The notes under the pieces: generated by a model
What the model was told of the DNA's origin: nothing
The model's input: only the letters and a program-made list of their open reading frames with translations
Database searches by the model: none
Assembly (NCBI RefSeq): GCF_024343615.1
Contig: NZ_RJUB01000005.1
Location: forward strand, 62,001 to 126,000
Source: Ferruginibacter sp. HRS2-29
GTDB taxonomy: Bacteria; Bacteroidota; Bacteroidia; Chitinophagales; Chitinophagaceae
Direction of reading: 5' to 3'
Length of the DNA stretch: 64,000 nucleotides
Translations under genes and position numbers: made by a program
Shown: piece by piece, positions 17,871-24,751 of the stretch
How positions within the stretch are numbered: position 1 is the stretch's first letter
Layout: each line of letters begins with the position of its first letter

Positions 17871-18631
17871 TGACAACGGTGATATACGACGGCAGCTGGC
17901 AGGGGTTTCTGACCGCCGTTTTTGAGGTGTACGAATATCGCCTGGCCGATACGGTTATATGCGGCGAAAAGTTTGCGCCTGCAAACCTGTTTGGGGCATC
18001 GCACAAAGTATTTACCGATGAAGCAAAAGCGGTACGGGTATGGGATCGGCTCAGGCAAAAGCTGACCCCCGGTGCATACCGGCAATTGTACGATAGTTTT
18101 TTGAGTGAGGATAAAGGGGTTGAAGATGTATTGATGCGGTACATCCGTTATTCATTGGCATCGAAAGTGGCGATGGAAAACGATTTCAGCCATCCGGATA
18201 TCCTGCAGGTAAAGCAGGTATCCCGAAAAGTACATCGCGAAAAACACCGGATGGAAGCTTTTGTGCGCTTTCAGCTTACAAAAGATCAATTGTATTATGC
18301 CATCGTGCAGCCTGATCATAATGTGCTGCCGCTGATAGCCAGGCATTTCAAGGCCCGCTATGCCGATCAGCGCTGGCTGATATACGATGCTACCCGGAAA
18401 TACGGGATATATTATGACCTGGAAAAAGTGGAAGAAGTACAGCTGAACTTTACTGCCGATCTGCAAAATGAATTCACGGTAAGTGAAATTTATGATGAGC
18501 ATGAATCGCTTTACCAGCACCTCTGGCAACAATATTTTAAAAGCGTGAATATCGCCGCGAGAAAAAATACAAAACTGCATATACAACATATGCCGAAACG
18601 ATACTGGAAATACCTGGTGGAGAAGAAATAA
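17870..18631 (+). CDS. TIGR03915/DUF4130-family partner of the radical SAM protein
   Basis: A 253-residue protein beginning MTTVIYDGSWQGFLTAVFEV, typical of the TIGR03915 family with a C-terminal DUF4130 region. It shares a coupled operon with the radical SAM gene upstream; the two are known as a conserved pair predicted to work in DNA metabolism or repair. There is no catalytic motif that I can name. A good intrinsic terminator follows at 18669. Confidence 0.87.
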   Translation: MTTVIYDGSWQGFLTAVFEVYEYRLADTVICGEKFAPANLFGASHKVFTDEAKAVRVWDRLRQKLTPGAYRQLYDSFLSEDKGVEDVLMRYIRYSLASKVAMENDFSHPDILQVKQVSRKVHREKHRMEAFVRFQLTKDQLYYAIVQPDHNVLPLIARHFKARYADQRWLIYDATRKYGIYYDLEKVEEVQLNFTADLQNEFTVSEIYDEHESLYQHLWQQYFKSVNIAARKNTKLHIQHMPKRYWKYLVEKK

Positions 18632-18668
18632 AAACCCCGAAAAAATGGGATGTCTCTATAAAAAAAGA

Positions 18669-18700
18669 GGGGCTTATGGTAAAAACCATGCCCCGTTTTA
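18669..18700 (+). terminator. intrinsic terminator after the radical SAM operon
   Basis: GGGGC-TT-ATGGT pairs with ACCATGCCCC (TT bulge) around an AAAA loop and is followed by GTTTTA. It ends the operon at 16617-18631. Confidence 0.75.
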
Positions 18701-18958
18701 ATCCGTACCCTATGAAAACTAGGTAGCAAAATAATACATTCTTGGCAGTTTTAATAATATTTATCGGCGAAAAGTAAATATTATGCGGTAAAGAAGTGCA
18801 ATAGGTTAAAAAAGATGGGGTTACAAGTCATTTAAAAAGTTTTTTACCCCGGATATTTTCCGAAAAATCCCCGTTTTCCCTGGTGAAAAACCCATGGTTT
18901 AGACTAACCCTGCTTCTACTTTTAGGTGGCTATTTTATTGACCAAATAATCACTTATT
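18701..18958. other. intergenic region, nothing recognised
   Basis: An AT-rich stretch between the terminator and the next gene. No promoter matching the Bacteroidota consensus, no repeat and no small ORF stood out. Confidence 0.4.
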
Positions 18959-19780
18959 ATGAAAAGAGATGCTTCAAACAATGACCTGCAAAATGAAAAC
19001 AATTTTTTAAAATTAAAGCTCATGCTTGAGCATGGGGCTGATTTCAGTAAAGGCATGGAAGGCCTTGATCCGAACCTCGAAAACCAGTTTCTGAAAAATA
19101 TAGACGAATTCGAACGGCAGTTTGCAGCCCGCAAAAAGATCCGTGTTTTTGAAAAACTGGATTCGCCTGCACATTTTCTACCGGTAACGGCTATTCCTGA
19201 TGCGGAAATGGACAATGCCTGGGAGCAACTGCATAGGTATATGCAGAGCTTTGGGATCGAGCTCGACGTATGTAGCCCCAATGTAAATTCGCGGGAACTT
19301 TACAGGTTTGCCACAGAAGAACTTTTTGAAAAAGAGATTGATGACACTAACATCAGCGGGATGATATGCGGATTTATTTACGATGAATATTATCCTGATC
19401 ATAAATATGAAAATACCCGCGTAGCGTTGGAAAACTGTATGTCATGTTTTTTCAGCAAAAAAGGGCTGGAGTGGCTGTATGATTTCAAGGAGTCGGGGAT
19501 CATGCTGAATGATCATCCCCGGATTTCATTGAAAGAGCTTCGTAAAAAAGTGAGTGATTTTCAATCGGCATATCAATCCATCGATGTTCTGGATCTTCGT
19601 GAAGACGGATGTGATATCACGGAAAAAGAATGCAGGGTTAATGGGGTGTATAAAATAAAAGTAAGGCTTGAAACCGAGGTGCTGATCCTGGAAGGGGCGT
19701 GGGAAGTACAGTTTGAAAAAGAGGAGGAAAGAGATGCCTGGTACATCATTGCTGTGAAAATAGTTGGACTGGATCTATAA
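18959..19780 (+). CDS. conserved-looking hypothetical protein (273 aa)
   Basis: Not recognised. A soluble, acidic protein without signal peptide. The N-terminal third is helical and charged (KLMLEHGADFSKGMEGLDP); the C-terminal part is likely alpha+beta (VYKIKVRLETEVLILEGAWE). It stands alone on the plus strand between a terminator and the small-transcript region. Its position directly upstream of the RNA-repair island may be coincidence. It is long and free of shadow signals, so I treat it as real. Confidence 0.75.
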   Translation: MKRDASNNDLQNENNFLKLKLMLEHGADFSKGMEGLDPNLENQFLKNIDEFERQFAARKKIRVFEKLDSPAHFLPVTAIPDAEMDNAWEQLHRYMQSFGIELDVCSPNVNSRELYRFATEELFEKEIDDTNISGMICGFIYDEYYPDHKYENTRVALENCMSCFFSKKGLEWLYDFKESGIMLNDHPRISLKELRKKVSDFQSAYQSIDVLDLREDGCDITEKECRVNGVYKIKVRLETEVLILEGAWEVQFEKEEERDAWYIIAVKIVGLDL

Positions 19781-19947
19781 AAATTATCACGGATGTTTTA
19801 CAGATCGGTGCACCCCGTTTTCTTCTTGAGAAAATAATCAAAGAAAAAACAACGGTGTTTAAATTTTTTTTGATCTGCTGTAACCGTTGATTTTACTGGT
19901 GTTTCGGGTGATATGAAATATTGCAGCAAAAATTTTTGTTAAAAAAA

Positions 19948-19980
19948 TTTGGTAAATCAAAAAAAATAAATTCATCTTTG
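19948..19980 (+). promoter_or_regulatory. candidate Bacteroidota-type promoter
   Basis: A -33-like TTTG (19948-19951) and a -7-like CATCTTTG (19973-19980; consensus TAnnTTTG, one mismatch) are 21 bases apart. Transcription would start near 19988 and run into the terminator at 20133, giving an RNA of about 170 bases. Confidence 0.45.
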
Positions 19981-20072
19981 TAGCACAAATAAAAAATATA
20001 TAACGGCAATAAATGAACATTCGTTTTAAAAATATAACAACCAAAGGGCATACACTTTTACAGGAGGAAAGT

Positions 20073-20105
20073 ATGTTTTCAGGGGCAAATAGTATTACAT
20101 CGTAG
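20073..20105 (+). CDS. 10-codon mini-ORF with strong Shine-Dalgarno site
   Basis: An AGGAGGAA sequence, unusual for this organism type, lies a few bases before an ATG that opens a 10-residue frame (MFSGANSITS) ending in TAG. It is inside the short transcript bounded by the candidate promoter at 19948 and the terminator at 20133. It could be a leader peptide, a decoy SD site or chance. Confidence 0.3.
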   Translation: MFSGANSITS

Positions 20106-20132
20106 TTACCAAACTTACTGTCTATTACAACG

Positions 20133-20159
20133 GCCCCGACGATAAGTTGGGGCTTTTTT
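20133..20159 (+). terminator. strong intrinsic terminator
   Basis: GCCCCGAC (20133-20140) pairs with GTTGGGGC (20146-20153) around GATAA, one G-T pair, followed by six T. It ends a short RNA that encodes no recognised protein. Confidence 0.85.
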
Positions 20160-20211
20160 ATAAATGAAAATTCACCAGGCAACAAATTCAGAAATAAATT
20201 ATTAAACAAAA

Positions 20212-20340
20212 ATGATCAACTACAATTCACATTTACTAATCATAAAAACCATTGGACGTGTGGTGGCACCTACAGGTTTTGAGGGCAGTACTATGTGTGA
20301 TCTTGAAAAATATAAACGACCGGATATTTCCCCAACCTAA
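20212..20340 (+). CDS. 42-residue small ORF between two terminators
   Basis: An ATG-to-TAA frame of 42 codons. The protein starts with a hydrophobic segment (NSHLLIIKTIGRVVAP) and ends charged (LEKYKRPDISPT). It fills most of the interval between the terminators at 20133 and 20365, and the second hairpin follows its stop by 25 bases, as expected for a monocistronic small gene. No clear ribosome-binding site; no family recognised. Confidence 0.4.
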   Translation: MINYNSHLLIIKTIGRVVAPTGFEGSTMCDLEKYKRPDISPT

Positions 20341-20364
20341 GAGGATCAACCTTTTAGCGTGCAG

Positions 20365-20398
20365 GCCCGGTCAGATGAATCATCTAACCGGGCTTTTT
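20365..20398 (+). terminator. strong two-part intrinsic terminator
   Basis: GCCCGGT (20365-20371) pairs with ACCGGGC (20387-20393), and AGATG-AAT-CATCT forms the upper stem; a TTTTTG tract follows. It isolates the small ORF at 20212 from the RNA-repair island. Confidence 0.88.
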
Positions 20399-20509
20399 GT
20401 TTTGCGCCGGTTGCAAAAACTGAAAAAATGAAATTTATCGTAGTAGTGATTTTGGCGAGGTTCACCATCATCATTTTAGAAAAAATGAACCTTGGTAAGC
20501 GGTAAAATG

Positions 20510-20577
20510 GGTAGTCAACCGGGAGTAGACAACCGGGAGTAGACAACCCGGAGTAGACTACCGCGGGTAGGCAACCC
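20510..20577. repeat. 14-bp tandem repeat array before the tRNA-like RNA
   Basis: Nearly five units of about 14 bp (consensus AGACAACCGGGAGT) run from GGTAGTC to GGCAACCC. The ends are self-complementary (GGTAGTC with GACTACC), so the array can also fold. It stops 4 bases before the tRNA-like RNA at 20582. The unit resembles the palindromes at 127-173 (GAGTAGACAAC versus GAGTTGACAACTC). It could be an operator array or a structured leader. Confidence 0.7.
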
Positions 20578-20581
20578 ATAA

Positions 20582-20652
20582 GGACAAATAACTCAATGGC
20601 AGAGTGCCGGCGTGAAGAACCGGGAATATAGGTTCGACTCCTGTTTTGTCCG
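20582..20652 (+). ncRNA. tRNA-like RNA, anticodon GAA (Phe-like), degenerate
   Basis: A 71-base cloverleaf in normal order. The acceptor is GGACAAA/TTTGTCC (7 of 7 pairs), followed by U8-A9 and a D-stem ACTC/GAGT with the short loop AATGGCA. The anticodon stem is CCGGC/ACCGG with a C-A mismatch at its base (31-39), and the loop GTGAAGA gives anticodon GAA. The variable region has 4 bases; the T-arm is ATAGG-TTCGACT-CCTGT. No CCA is encoded. It lies 24 bases before the first protein gene of the RNA-repair island, in the same direction, and looks like part of the leader. The mismatch, small D-loop and G32 suggest a decoy, sensor or retired tRNA rather than a working elongator. Confidence 0.75.
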
Positions 20653-20676
20653 CTAAACAATAAAAAAAACAATGCG

Positions 20677-21162
20677 ATGGAAACGTTTCGGAAATGGACG
20701 AAGATGAACGGTGAACCGATAGGCCAACCGTTGCACGATGAAATTAAAGCGGCACTGGAGCGGGAAACCGCCAATGGTAACCAAGTGAAAATATACATCG
20801 GTACAGATAGCCAGGTAAAACACAGTAATACCGGGTTTGCTACAGTGATCGTGTTTGTGCGCAAAGGCAAAGGGGGGTTCATGTATGTGTGCAATGAACG
20901 CACCACGCAAAAGATGAACATCAAAGAAAGGATGATGACGGAAGTGGCTAAAAGTATAGATGTGGCGTATGACCTGTGCGACTTATTTGCCGGGCAGAAC
21001 GTGCCGATGGAAGTACACGCGGATATCAATACCAGCCCGGCTTTTAAGAGCAATACAGCATTAAAGGATGCCATGGGCTACATCACCGGAATGGGTTTCA
21101 GTTTTAAAGCGAAGCCGCAGGCCTTTGCCAGCAGCAGCTGCGCCAATAAGATGGTGCGGTGA
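20677..21162 (+). CDS. YkuK/DUF458 RNase-H-like protein
   Basis: A 161-residue member of the DUF458/YkuK family, predicted RNase H fold. The family signatures are IYIGTDSQVKHSNTGFATVI near residue 45 and the C-terminal KPQAFASSSCANK. It may be a nuclease or nucleic-acid binding protein; activity is unproven. It is the first gene of the RNA-repair island, just after a tRNA-like RNA, and the AAA ATPase follows after 28 bases. Confidence 0.85.
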   Translation: METFRKWTKMNGEPIGQPLHDEIKAALERETANGNQVKIYIGTDSQVKHSNTGFATVIVFVRKGKGGFMYVCNERTTQKMNIKERMMTEVAKSIDVAYDLCDLFAGQNVPMEVHADINTSPAFKSNTALKDAMGYITGMGFSFKAKPQAFASSSCANKMVR

Positions 21163-21190
21163 AACAATTAAGAATTAAAAATTTAAAGTA

Positions 21191-22342
21191 ATGTTTGGAG
21201 CAATTATATTTTTCGGGATTGTGGTGGCTGCGATAGCCCCATCACTTATGCCGCTGGTAAAACGAGGGCTGGAAAGGCTTCGCGGCCTGTTTCGCCAGAG
21301 ACGGGATGCCTCGGTATTTGATCACTACTATGTGGATGCAAAGGCTATGTACATGCAGGAGTACAACAGTATACCCAACATCAGCTACATCAGCGGCCTG
21401 GATATGAAGCAGGTGTTTGATCACATCAACAACGGACACGCAGGAACAGTGCTGGCTGTATGGCAACGCAACCAGTTTAACTGGCAGGCGACTGGCCAGG
21501 AATTCACCAGCACTATTTTCAAGCTGGAGAATAAGGTGCTGATACGGATCGGGTACGATAATGCGGAAATTTTCTATGGATATAACAGGTACGAATACAC
21601 GAAAAACCTGGTGGAAGCATTAGCAAGGTTCAGGCAGCCGGAAAAGGAGCAGCCCTTTGAAATGAACATCATCACTGCCAATCAGCATGGACTTGAGCTG
21701 AAGCAACTGCAGATAAAACCGACGGTACTGGATATCGGGTTGTATTACAACGATGACTTTGCAGCAGTGGATAAGGTGATCCGCGAAAGGCTGATGAAGG
21801 AAAATGATAAAGGCATCATCCTGCTGCATGGCTTACCGGGAACGGGCAAAACGACTTACCTGCGCCACCTGATAGGAGGCTTGAAAAAGAAAGTGCTGTT
21901 CGTTTCTCCCGGCGTAGCCGGAAACCTGGTAAACCCTGATTTCATCGATCTGCTGATCGACAATCCGAACGCGGTACTGATCATTGAAGATGCCGAAAAC
22001 ATCATCATGGACAGGAAGCTGACTTCCAGCAGTACTGTGAGTAATCTGCTCAACATCAGTGATGGTTTGCTGAGCGATTGCCTGAATGTGCAGATCATCT
22101 GTACTTTCAACAGTGAGCTTAACATGGTGGATAGTGCCTTGTTGCGTAAGGTAAGATTGATAGCGAAGTATGAATTCGGGAAGCTGGGAATCAATAAATC
22201 ACAGAAACTGTCGGATCACCTGGGATTTAAAACCGTGGTAAACGAACCGATGACATTAGCGGCGATCGCCAACCAGCATGAAGCGGATTTGCAGCCTGAA
22301 AGCAGGGGGCAGATCGGGTTCAGGAGAAATGTAACGTCTTAA
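21191..22342 (+). CDS. membrane-anchored AAA ATPase
   Basis: A 383-residue protein with an N-terminal membrane helix (GAIIFFGIVVAAIAPSLM, residues 3-20), a middle region of unknown fold and a C-terminal AAA ATPase domain. Walker A is GLPGTGKTT (214-222), Walker B is AVLIIEDAEN (261-270), sensor 1 is in CTFNSE (N307), and a basic RK near 319 could be the arginine finger. The arrangement resembles Bcs1-like AAA proteins, which remodel macromolecules. Located between YkuK and the tRNA-like cluster, it could handle RNA or protein complexes at the membrane; the substrate is unknown. Confidence 0.82.
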   Translation: MFGAIIFFGIVVAAIAPSLMPLVKRGLERLRGLFRQRRDASVFDHYYVDAKAMYMQEYNSIPNISYISGLDMKQVFDHINNGHAGTVLAVWQRNQFNWQATGQEFTSTIFKLENKVLIRIGYDNAEIFYGYNRYEYTKNLVEALARFRQPEKEQPFEMNIITANQHGLELKQLQIKPTVLDIGLYYNDDFAAVDKVIRERLMKENDKGIILLHGLPGTGKTTYLRHLIGGLKKKVLFVSPGVAGNLVNPDFIDLLIDNPNAVLIIEDAENIIMDRKLTSSSTVSNLLNISDGLLSDCLNVQIICTFNSELNMVDSALLRKVRLIAKYEFGKLGINKSQKLSDHLGFKTVVNEPMTLAAIANQHEADLQPESRGQIGFRRNVTS

Positions 22343-22345
22343 GAG

Positions 22346-22430
22346 GCCGATGCTGGATACCAGATGCCGGATGTTTATAATGGATGGATTTCGCGAAGTT
22401 CTTCGCTGTGATATCCGGCATCCGGCATCA
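22346..22430. repeat. intergenic inverted repeat
   Basis: The left arm GATGCTGGATACCAGATGCC-GGATG and the right arm GATATCCGGCATCCGGCATC form an imperfect inverted repeat around a core containing CGCGAAGTTCTTCGC. A related repeat with the GTGCCGGATGTTT motif is at 24752-24836. Confidence 0.65.
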
Positions 22431-22561
22431 TTCAAAATATTCGCTTACGCGAAAACTTGGTAAAGGCCTGTCGCACACAAACCAGGCGGATGTTTCAACA
22501 CATCGCAGTGCAGCCGTAGTAACGATCTGTATGCTGTTGCAGTGATAGCGCTTTGCCCACC

Positions 22562-22637
22562 AACCTACCTGTCAGAGGTTCGAATCCTCTTCCCGTTTTC
22601 ATGCGGGATAGCTCAGCTGGTAGAGCAGTAGACTTAT
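22562..22637 (+). ncRNA. circularly permuted tRNA-like RNA (reconstructed anticodon UAU)
   Basis: The 3' half comes first. Bases 22562-22563 (AA) match positions 37-38, CCTAC (22564-22568) is the 3' anticodon stem, and CTGTC is a 5-base variable region. AGAGG-TTCGAAT-CCTCT (22574-22590) is a perfect T-arm and TCCCGTT (22591-22597) the 3' acceptor strand. After a 4-base linker comes the 5' half: acceptor TGCGGGA (22602-22608), U8-A9, D-arm GCTC-AGCTGGTA-GAGC (22611-22626), A26, anticodon stem GTAGA and loop CTTAT. Reassembled, 6 of 7 acceptor and 4 of 5 anticodon-stem pairs form, and the loop reads C-U-UAU-A-A. The fold was made by eye; it could be the remnant of two tandem tRNA genes. Confidence 0.6.
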
Positions 22638-22638
22638 C

Positions 22639-22735
22639 GGGGTTCGAATCCCCCCCCTACACTAAGGATGTAGTAGTTCAATGGATGGAACAGTCAGTCG
22701 CAACTTACAATTGCGGATGCAGAAGTACATCACTT
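22639..22735 (+). ncRNA. second tRNA-like module with alternative folds
   Basis: A T-arm GGGG-TTCGAAT-CCCC (22639-22653) is followed by a run of extra C. A hairpin CTACA/TGTAG (22657-22661 with 22669-22673) comes next, then TA and a D-arm GTTC-AATGGATG-GAAC (22676-22691). This repeats the order of the permuted module upstream. Further on, CGCAA-CTTACAA-TTGCG (22699-22715) is a textbook anticodon arm with UAC (Val). GATGTA (22667-22672) can pair with TACATC (22726-22731) to close a T-armless tRNA shape. The two folds compete for TGTA, so this may be a switch or simply decayed tRNA sequence. Confidence 0.5.
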
Positions 22736-23002
22736 CTTAAAAAATGGTGGCCAATTGTACAGCAGTCATTGATTTCCTGCAGGCAGATGCAACCGCATTT
22801 GCGAAGCAAGCCTGGTGAACACCAGCAGGCTCTCGGGAATAGAAACCAGTAGCGGGCACCCAGGTCGGACATGAGCAGCCAGGCTGCGTTATCATTTTCG
22901 GCAGAAGACCCGGAAAGGCGTTTTAGCAAGAGGGCTTCCGTGATCACAGGGCGGAAACAATGACGGCTTTTTTTAAAACTTTAAATGAATTAAAATAAAA
23001 AA
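22736..23002. other. intergenic region with hairpins before the slipin gene
   Basis: No protein frame is convincing. Self-complementary segments include CTGGTG-AA-CACCAG (22811-22824) and GCAGCC-A-GGCTGC (22875-22887), suggesting a structured RNA continuing from the tRNA-like modules. A T-run near 22970 precedes the slipin start, but I see no clean terminator hairpin with it. Confidence 0.4.
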
Positions 23003-24097
23003 ATGAAAAAGGAAATTGTAAACAAATATGAGGTGGCATTGGTATTCAAAAAGGGGGTTTACCAGGGTATCCTTAAAGAAGGAAAGTACTGGTTGTGGAA
23101 CGAAGAAGTGAGAAAATACGATCTTACCCAACCGTTTTATGCACCGATGGAATTGAATTTGCTTTTGCAGGATCCATTGCTGGCAGCGGCTTTGGAAGTG
23201 GTTAACGTGAAAGAGAACGAGATCGCGTTGCATTACGAAAACGGTTTGTTGAAGCAGGTGCTTGCCCCAGGCAGGTATACTTTCTGGAGATCTGTAGTGG
23301 TCAATGAATTCGTGTATGCGGATATCAGCAAGATCGAAATAACCGAAAGTATCAGCAGGGTTACTTTGCAGCACAGGCTGCTGTTGCCTTACATCCGGAC
23401 GTACAATGTAGAGAACTACGAAAAAGCTGTATTGTTTGTGGATGGAAAATATGCGCAAACTCTTGAAAGCGGGAGTTACACCTGGTGGAAGAACAACATC
23501 ACCATCACCGTAGGGAAAGCAGATACAAGGGCACAGCAACTCGAGATCAATGGCCAGGAGATCCTTACAAAAGATAAGGCCGCTTTGCGGGTGAACGGTT
23601 ATGCGCAATACCGGGTGACGGATATAGAAAAGGCATTGCTGGAAAACAAGGAGTACGAAAAGCAGCTGTATGTGGCCTTTCAGCTGGCGCTGAGGGAGTA
23701 TATCGGTGGATATGCTTTTGATGAATTGCTGGCCGGCAAGGAAACTATCGGTCCTTTCATCCTGCAGGCCGTGAAAGAAAAGGCGGCGGCATTGGGTATT
23801 GAAGTCACAGGCTTCGGTATCAGGGATATCATCCTGCCGGGTGATGTGAAGGAGATCATGAACAAAGTGCTGATCGCTGAAAAAAATGCGCAGGCCAACA
23901 GCATCATGAGGCGGGAAGAAACAGCCAGCACAAGAAGCCTGTTGAATACCGCCCAACTCATGGAAGATAACGCGATGTTGTGGAAGCTGAAAGAGATGGA
24001 GTATGTAGAAAAGATCGCGGAAAAGATCAACAACATCAGTGTGAGCGGCAATGGCGTGCTGCTGGATCAGCTGAAGCAGATGTTCGTTACAAAGTAA
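23003..24097 (+). CDS. slipin/SPFH (band 7) family protein with three N-terminal repeats
   Basis: A 364-residue SPFH protein. Before the SPFH domain the same beta motif occurs three times: VALVFKKGVYQGILKEGKYW (about 11-30), IALHYENGLLKQVLAPGRYT (about 74-93) and AVLFVDGKYAQTLESGSYTW (about 149-168). The band-7 core and a coiled-coil with GFGIRDIILPGDVKEIMNKV follow, as in slipins. No obvious membrane helix. Slipins are repeatedly found with RtcB in bacterial RNA-repair operons, which is the context here. It may scaffold the repair proteins on a membrane; that role is not established. Confidence 0.85.
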   Translation: MKKEIVNKYEVALVFKKGVYQGILKEGKYWLWNEEVRKYDLTQPFYAPMELNLLLQDPLLAAALEVVNVKENEIALHYENGLLKQVLAPGRYTFWRSVVVNEFVYADISKIEITESISRVTLQHRLLLPYIRTYNVENYEKAVLFVDGKYAQTLESGSYTWWKNNITITVGKADTRAQQLEINGQEILTKDKAALRVNGYAQYRVTDIEKALLENKEYEKQLYVAFQLALREYIGGYAFDELLAGKETIGPFILQAVKEKAAALGIEVTGFGIRDIILPGDVKEIMNKVLIAEKNAQANSIMRREETASTRSLLNTAQLMEDNAMLWKLKEMEYVEKIAEKINNISVSGNGVLLDQLKQMFVTK

Positions 24098-24231
24098 GGG
24101 AATAGGTCAATGGGTGAATGAGTGAATAGGGGAATGATTATTAAAAGGTTTTAATGAAAACCTTCGGAGGTTTGCCTCTTTCGCTTATTGCCCATTGACA
24201 TTTTTAAAATTTCAAAATAAAAAAACTAAAA
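24098..24231. repeat. intergenic tandem-unit repeat
   Basis: GGTCAATGGGTGAATGAGTG-like units on the left and a GCCCATTGAC unit on the right flank a hairpin AAGGTTTT-AAT-GAAAACCTT (about 24145-24163). Same type of spacer as elsewhere in the window. Confidence 0.5.
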
Positions 24232-24750
24232 ATGAGTTACATAATTGTAGATGTGGAAGCTGATGGCCCTATTCCACATAAATATTCTATGGTGTCGTTT
24301 GGCGCTGTAGTACTGGAGCCGACATTGAGTAAAATATTTCATGGCAAAGTGAAACCAATATCGCAGGAATGGATACCGGAAGCTTTAGCCGTAAGTGAGA
24401 TCACCCGCTCAGAGCACGAAGGTTATGAAGCGCCGGAAAAAGTCATGAGCGATTTTGCCGCATGGCTTAAAGCCAATTCAAAAAACAGGCCGGTCTTCAT
24501 CAGTGACAACCCCGCTTTCGACTGGCAATGGATCAACTGGTATTTTCATACTTATTTTGGTAAAAACCCATTTGGTTTTTCGGCCAGGCGTATCGGTGAT
24601 CTTTATTGCGGCATGAAAATGGACGCAGGCTTAAATTCAGAATGGAAGAGACTTTACCGCAAAACCAGGCACGACCACAATCCCGTGAATGACGCCAAAG
24701 GAAATGCGGAAGCATTGCTGGCGATGCGGGAAATGGGATTGAAGATCTAA
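24232..24750 (+). CDS. DEDDh 3'-5' exoribonuclease-like protein
   Basis: A 172-residue exonuclease of the DnaQ/RNase T fold. Exo I is VDVEADG (D7, E9), Exo II is NPAFDWQWIN (D97) and Exo III is HDHNPVNDA (H149, D154), giving the DEDDh set. Members trim RNA or DNA 3' ends. Between slipin and RtcB, it could trim damaged tRNA ends before ligation or remove failed repair products. The RNA preference is inferred from context. Confidence 0.85.
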   Translation: MSYIIVDVEADGPIPHKYSMVSFGAVVLEPTLSKIFHGKVKPISQEWIPEALAVSEITRSEHEGYEAPEKVMSDFAAWLKANSKNRPVFISDNPAFDWQWINWYFHTYFGKNPFGFSARRIGDLYCGMKMDAGLNSEWKRLYRKTRHDHNPVNDAKGNAEALLAMREMGLKI

Positions 24751-24751
24751 T

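Noticed and set aside
20510..20577. A short CRISPR array
   Set aside because: The units are contiguous 14-bp repeats without spacers, and no cas genes are nearby. The spacer repeats at 28745 and elsewhere were rejected for the same reason.
20346..21074. A 242-codon minus-strand frame over the tRNA-like RNA and YkuK gene
   Set aside because: It runs antisense to a recognised family, crosses the terminator, repeat array and tRNA-like RNA, and shows no protein family features.
22602..22660. A conventional tRNA starting TGCGGGATAGCTCAGC
   Set aside because: The D-arm is fine but only about 11 bases separate it from the next T-arm, too few for an anticodon arm, and the downstream sequence does not pair with the 5' acceptor strand. 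The permuted reading fits better.
22553..22852. A 99-codon plus-strand frame across the tRNA-like cluster
   Set aside because: It covers T-arm and D-arm motifs (TTCGAAT, AGCTGGTA); the reading frame is incidental to structured RNA.
22973..23956. A 327-codon minus-strand frame antisense to the slipin gene
   Set aside because: The slipin on the plus strand is a recognised SPFH protein; the antisense product is His/Phe/Gln-rich without any motif.
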